DNA from: CBFGTV01 sp965652145
GTDB taxonomy: Bacteria > Bacillota > Clostridia > Peptostreptococcales > Natronincolaceae
Reading direction: 5' to 3'
Assembly (NCBI GenBank): GCA_965652145.1
Contig: CBFGTV010000085.1
Coordinates: 1-13,661, forward strand
DNA length: 13,661 nt
In this document: positions 13,614 through 13,661 of the stretch, piece by piece
Numbering within the stretch: position 1 is the stretch's first letter
Layout: each line of letters begins with the position of its first letter
Position numbers and translations under genes: made by a program
Notes under the pieces: model-generated
What the model was told of the DNA's origin: nothing
The model's database searches: none
Seen by the model: only the letters and a program-made list of their open reading frames with translations

Positions 13614-13661
13614 TTTTTATTTCCCTTCTTCTTTTTACAAGGAAACTTGCCACGTGGCTCC
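13603..13661 (-). CDS. oraE: OraE, D-ornithine 4,5-aminomutase large subunit, C-terminal end only
   Basis: Only the last 18 codons and the stop lie in the window, running in from the right edge. They read SHVASFLVKRRREIKNEN and then TGA. From memory, OraE of Clostridium sticklandii ends in a very similar HVATFLVKKRREM-type tail, after the B12-binding domain. The other two leftward frames are also open at the edge but end in nothing recognisable. The stop overlaps the first 11 bases of glmL, indicating tight operon coupling. OraE is the PLP- and adenosylcobalamin-binding subunit that converts D-ornithine to 2,4-diaminopentanoate. The following glmL-orr order supports the call. The fragment is short, so certainty is limited. 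Confidence 0.7.
   Translation of the reverse strand, partial: SHVASFLVKRRREIKNEN

Overview
The window suggests a low-to-moderate G+C, endospore-forming anaerobe of the Clostridia (an Alkaliphilus-like lineage would fit, but this is an inference). The grounds are strong AGGAGG-type ribosome binding sites, the tail of a Stickland-type D-ornithine aminomutase operon, a DUF3343 gene, and a set of Cys-rich proteins behind promoter-like sequences resembling those read by the mother-cell sporulation sigma factor SigK.

Layout. At the left edge is the 5' end of a leftward glycosyltransferase gene (1-187), divergent from a secreted CAP-domain (YkwD-like) gene (297-1118). Then come two tandem leftward paralogs, about 80% identical, of an unrecognised Cys-containing family (1197-1865 and 1993-2658). 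The second is divergent from a rightward gene for a beta-propeller plus coiled-coil protein (2787-4433). A small leftward DUF3343 gene (4435-4707) converges on it with one base between the stop codons. The propeller gene's own terminator hairpin appears to lie inside the DUF3343 coding sequence. Next is a leftward two-gene housekeeping operon, L-threonine aldolase and then rarA (7257 to 4890), with a good SigA-type promoter.

A second copy of the divergent pair follows. A larger Cys-rich relative (7504-8436, leftward) faces a second propeller gene (8581-9663, rightward). Its coiled-coil part is in another reading frame (9611-10015), whereas the first copy has both parts in one open frame. This is either a frameshift or a split gene. 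The right end is leftward: the last codons of oraE (13603-13661), a GlmL/MutL-type ATPase, ornithine racemase (orr), and a GNAT-like protein with a possible ribbon-helix-helix N-terminus.

How it fits together. The duplicated pair of Cys-rich protein and propeller/coiled-coil protein looks like a spore-surface module. All three Cys-rich genes and the DUF3343 gene have an AC-N16/17-CATA promoter-like sequence 44-63 bases upstream of their start codons. The module's function is not known to me and is the most interesting part of the window. The right-hand operon belongs to oxidative ornithine fermentation: Orr makes D-ornithine, OraS/OraE rearranges it, and GlmL probably maintains the B12-dependent mutase. 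No tRNA, rRNA, CRISPR array, transposase or phage gene was seen, and no gene-free stretch exceeds 300 bases.
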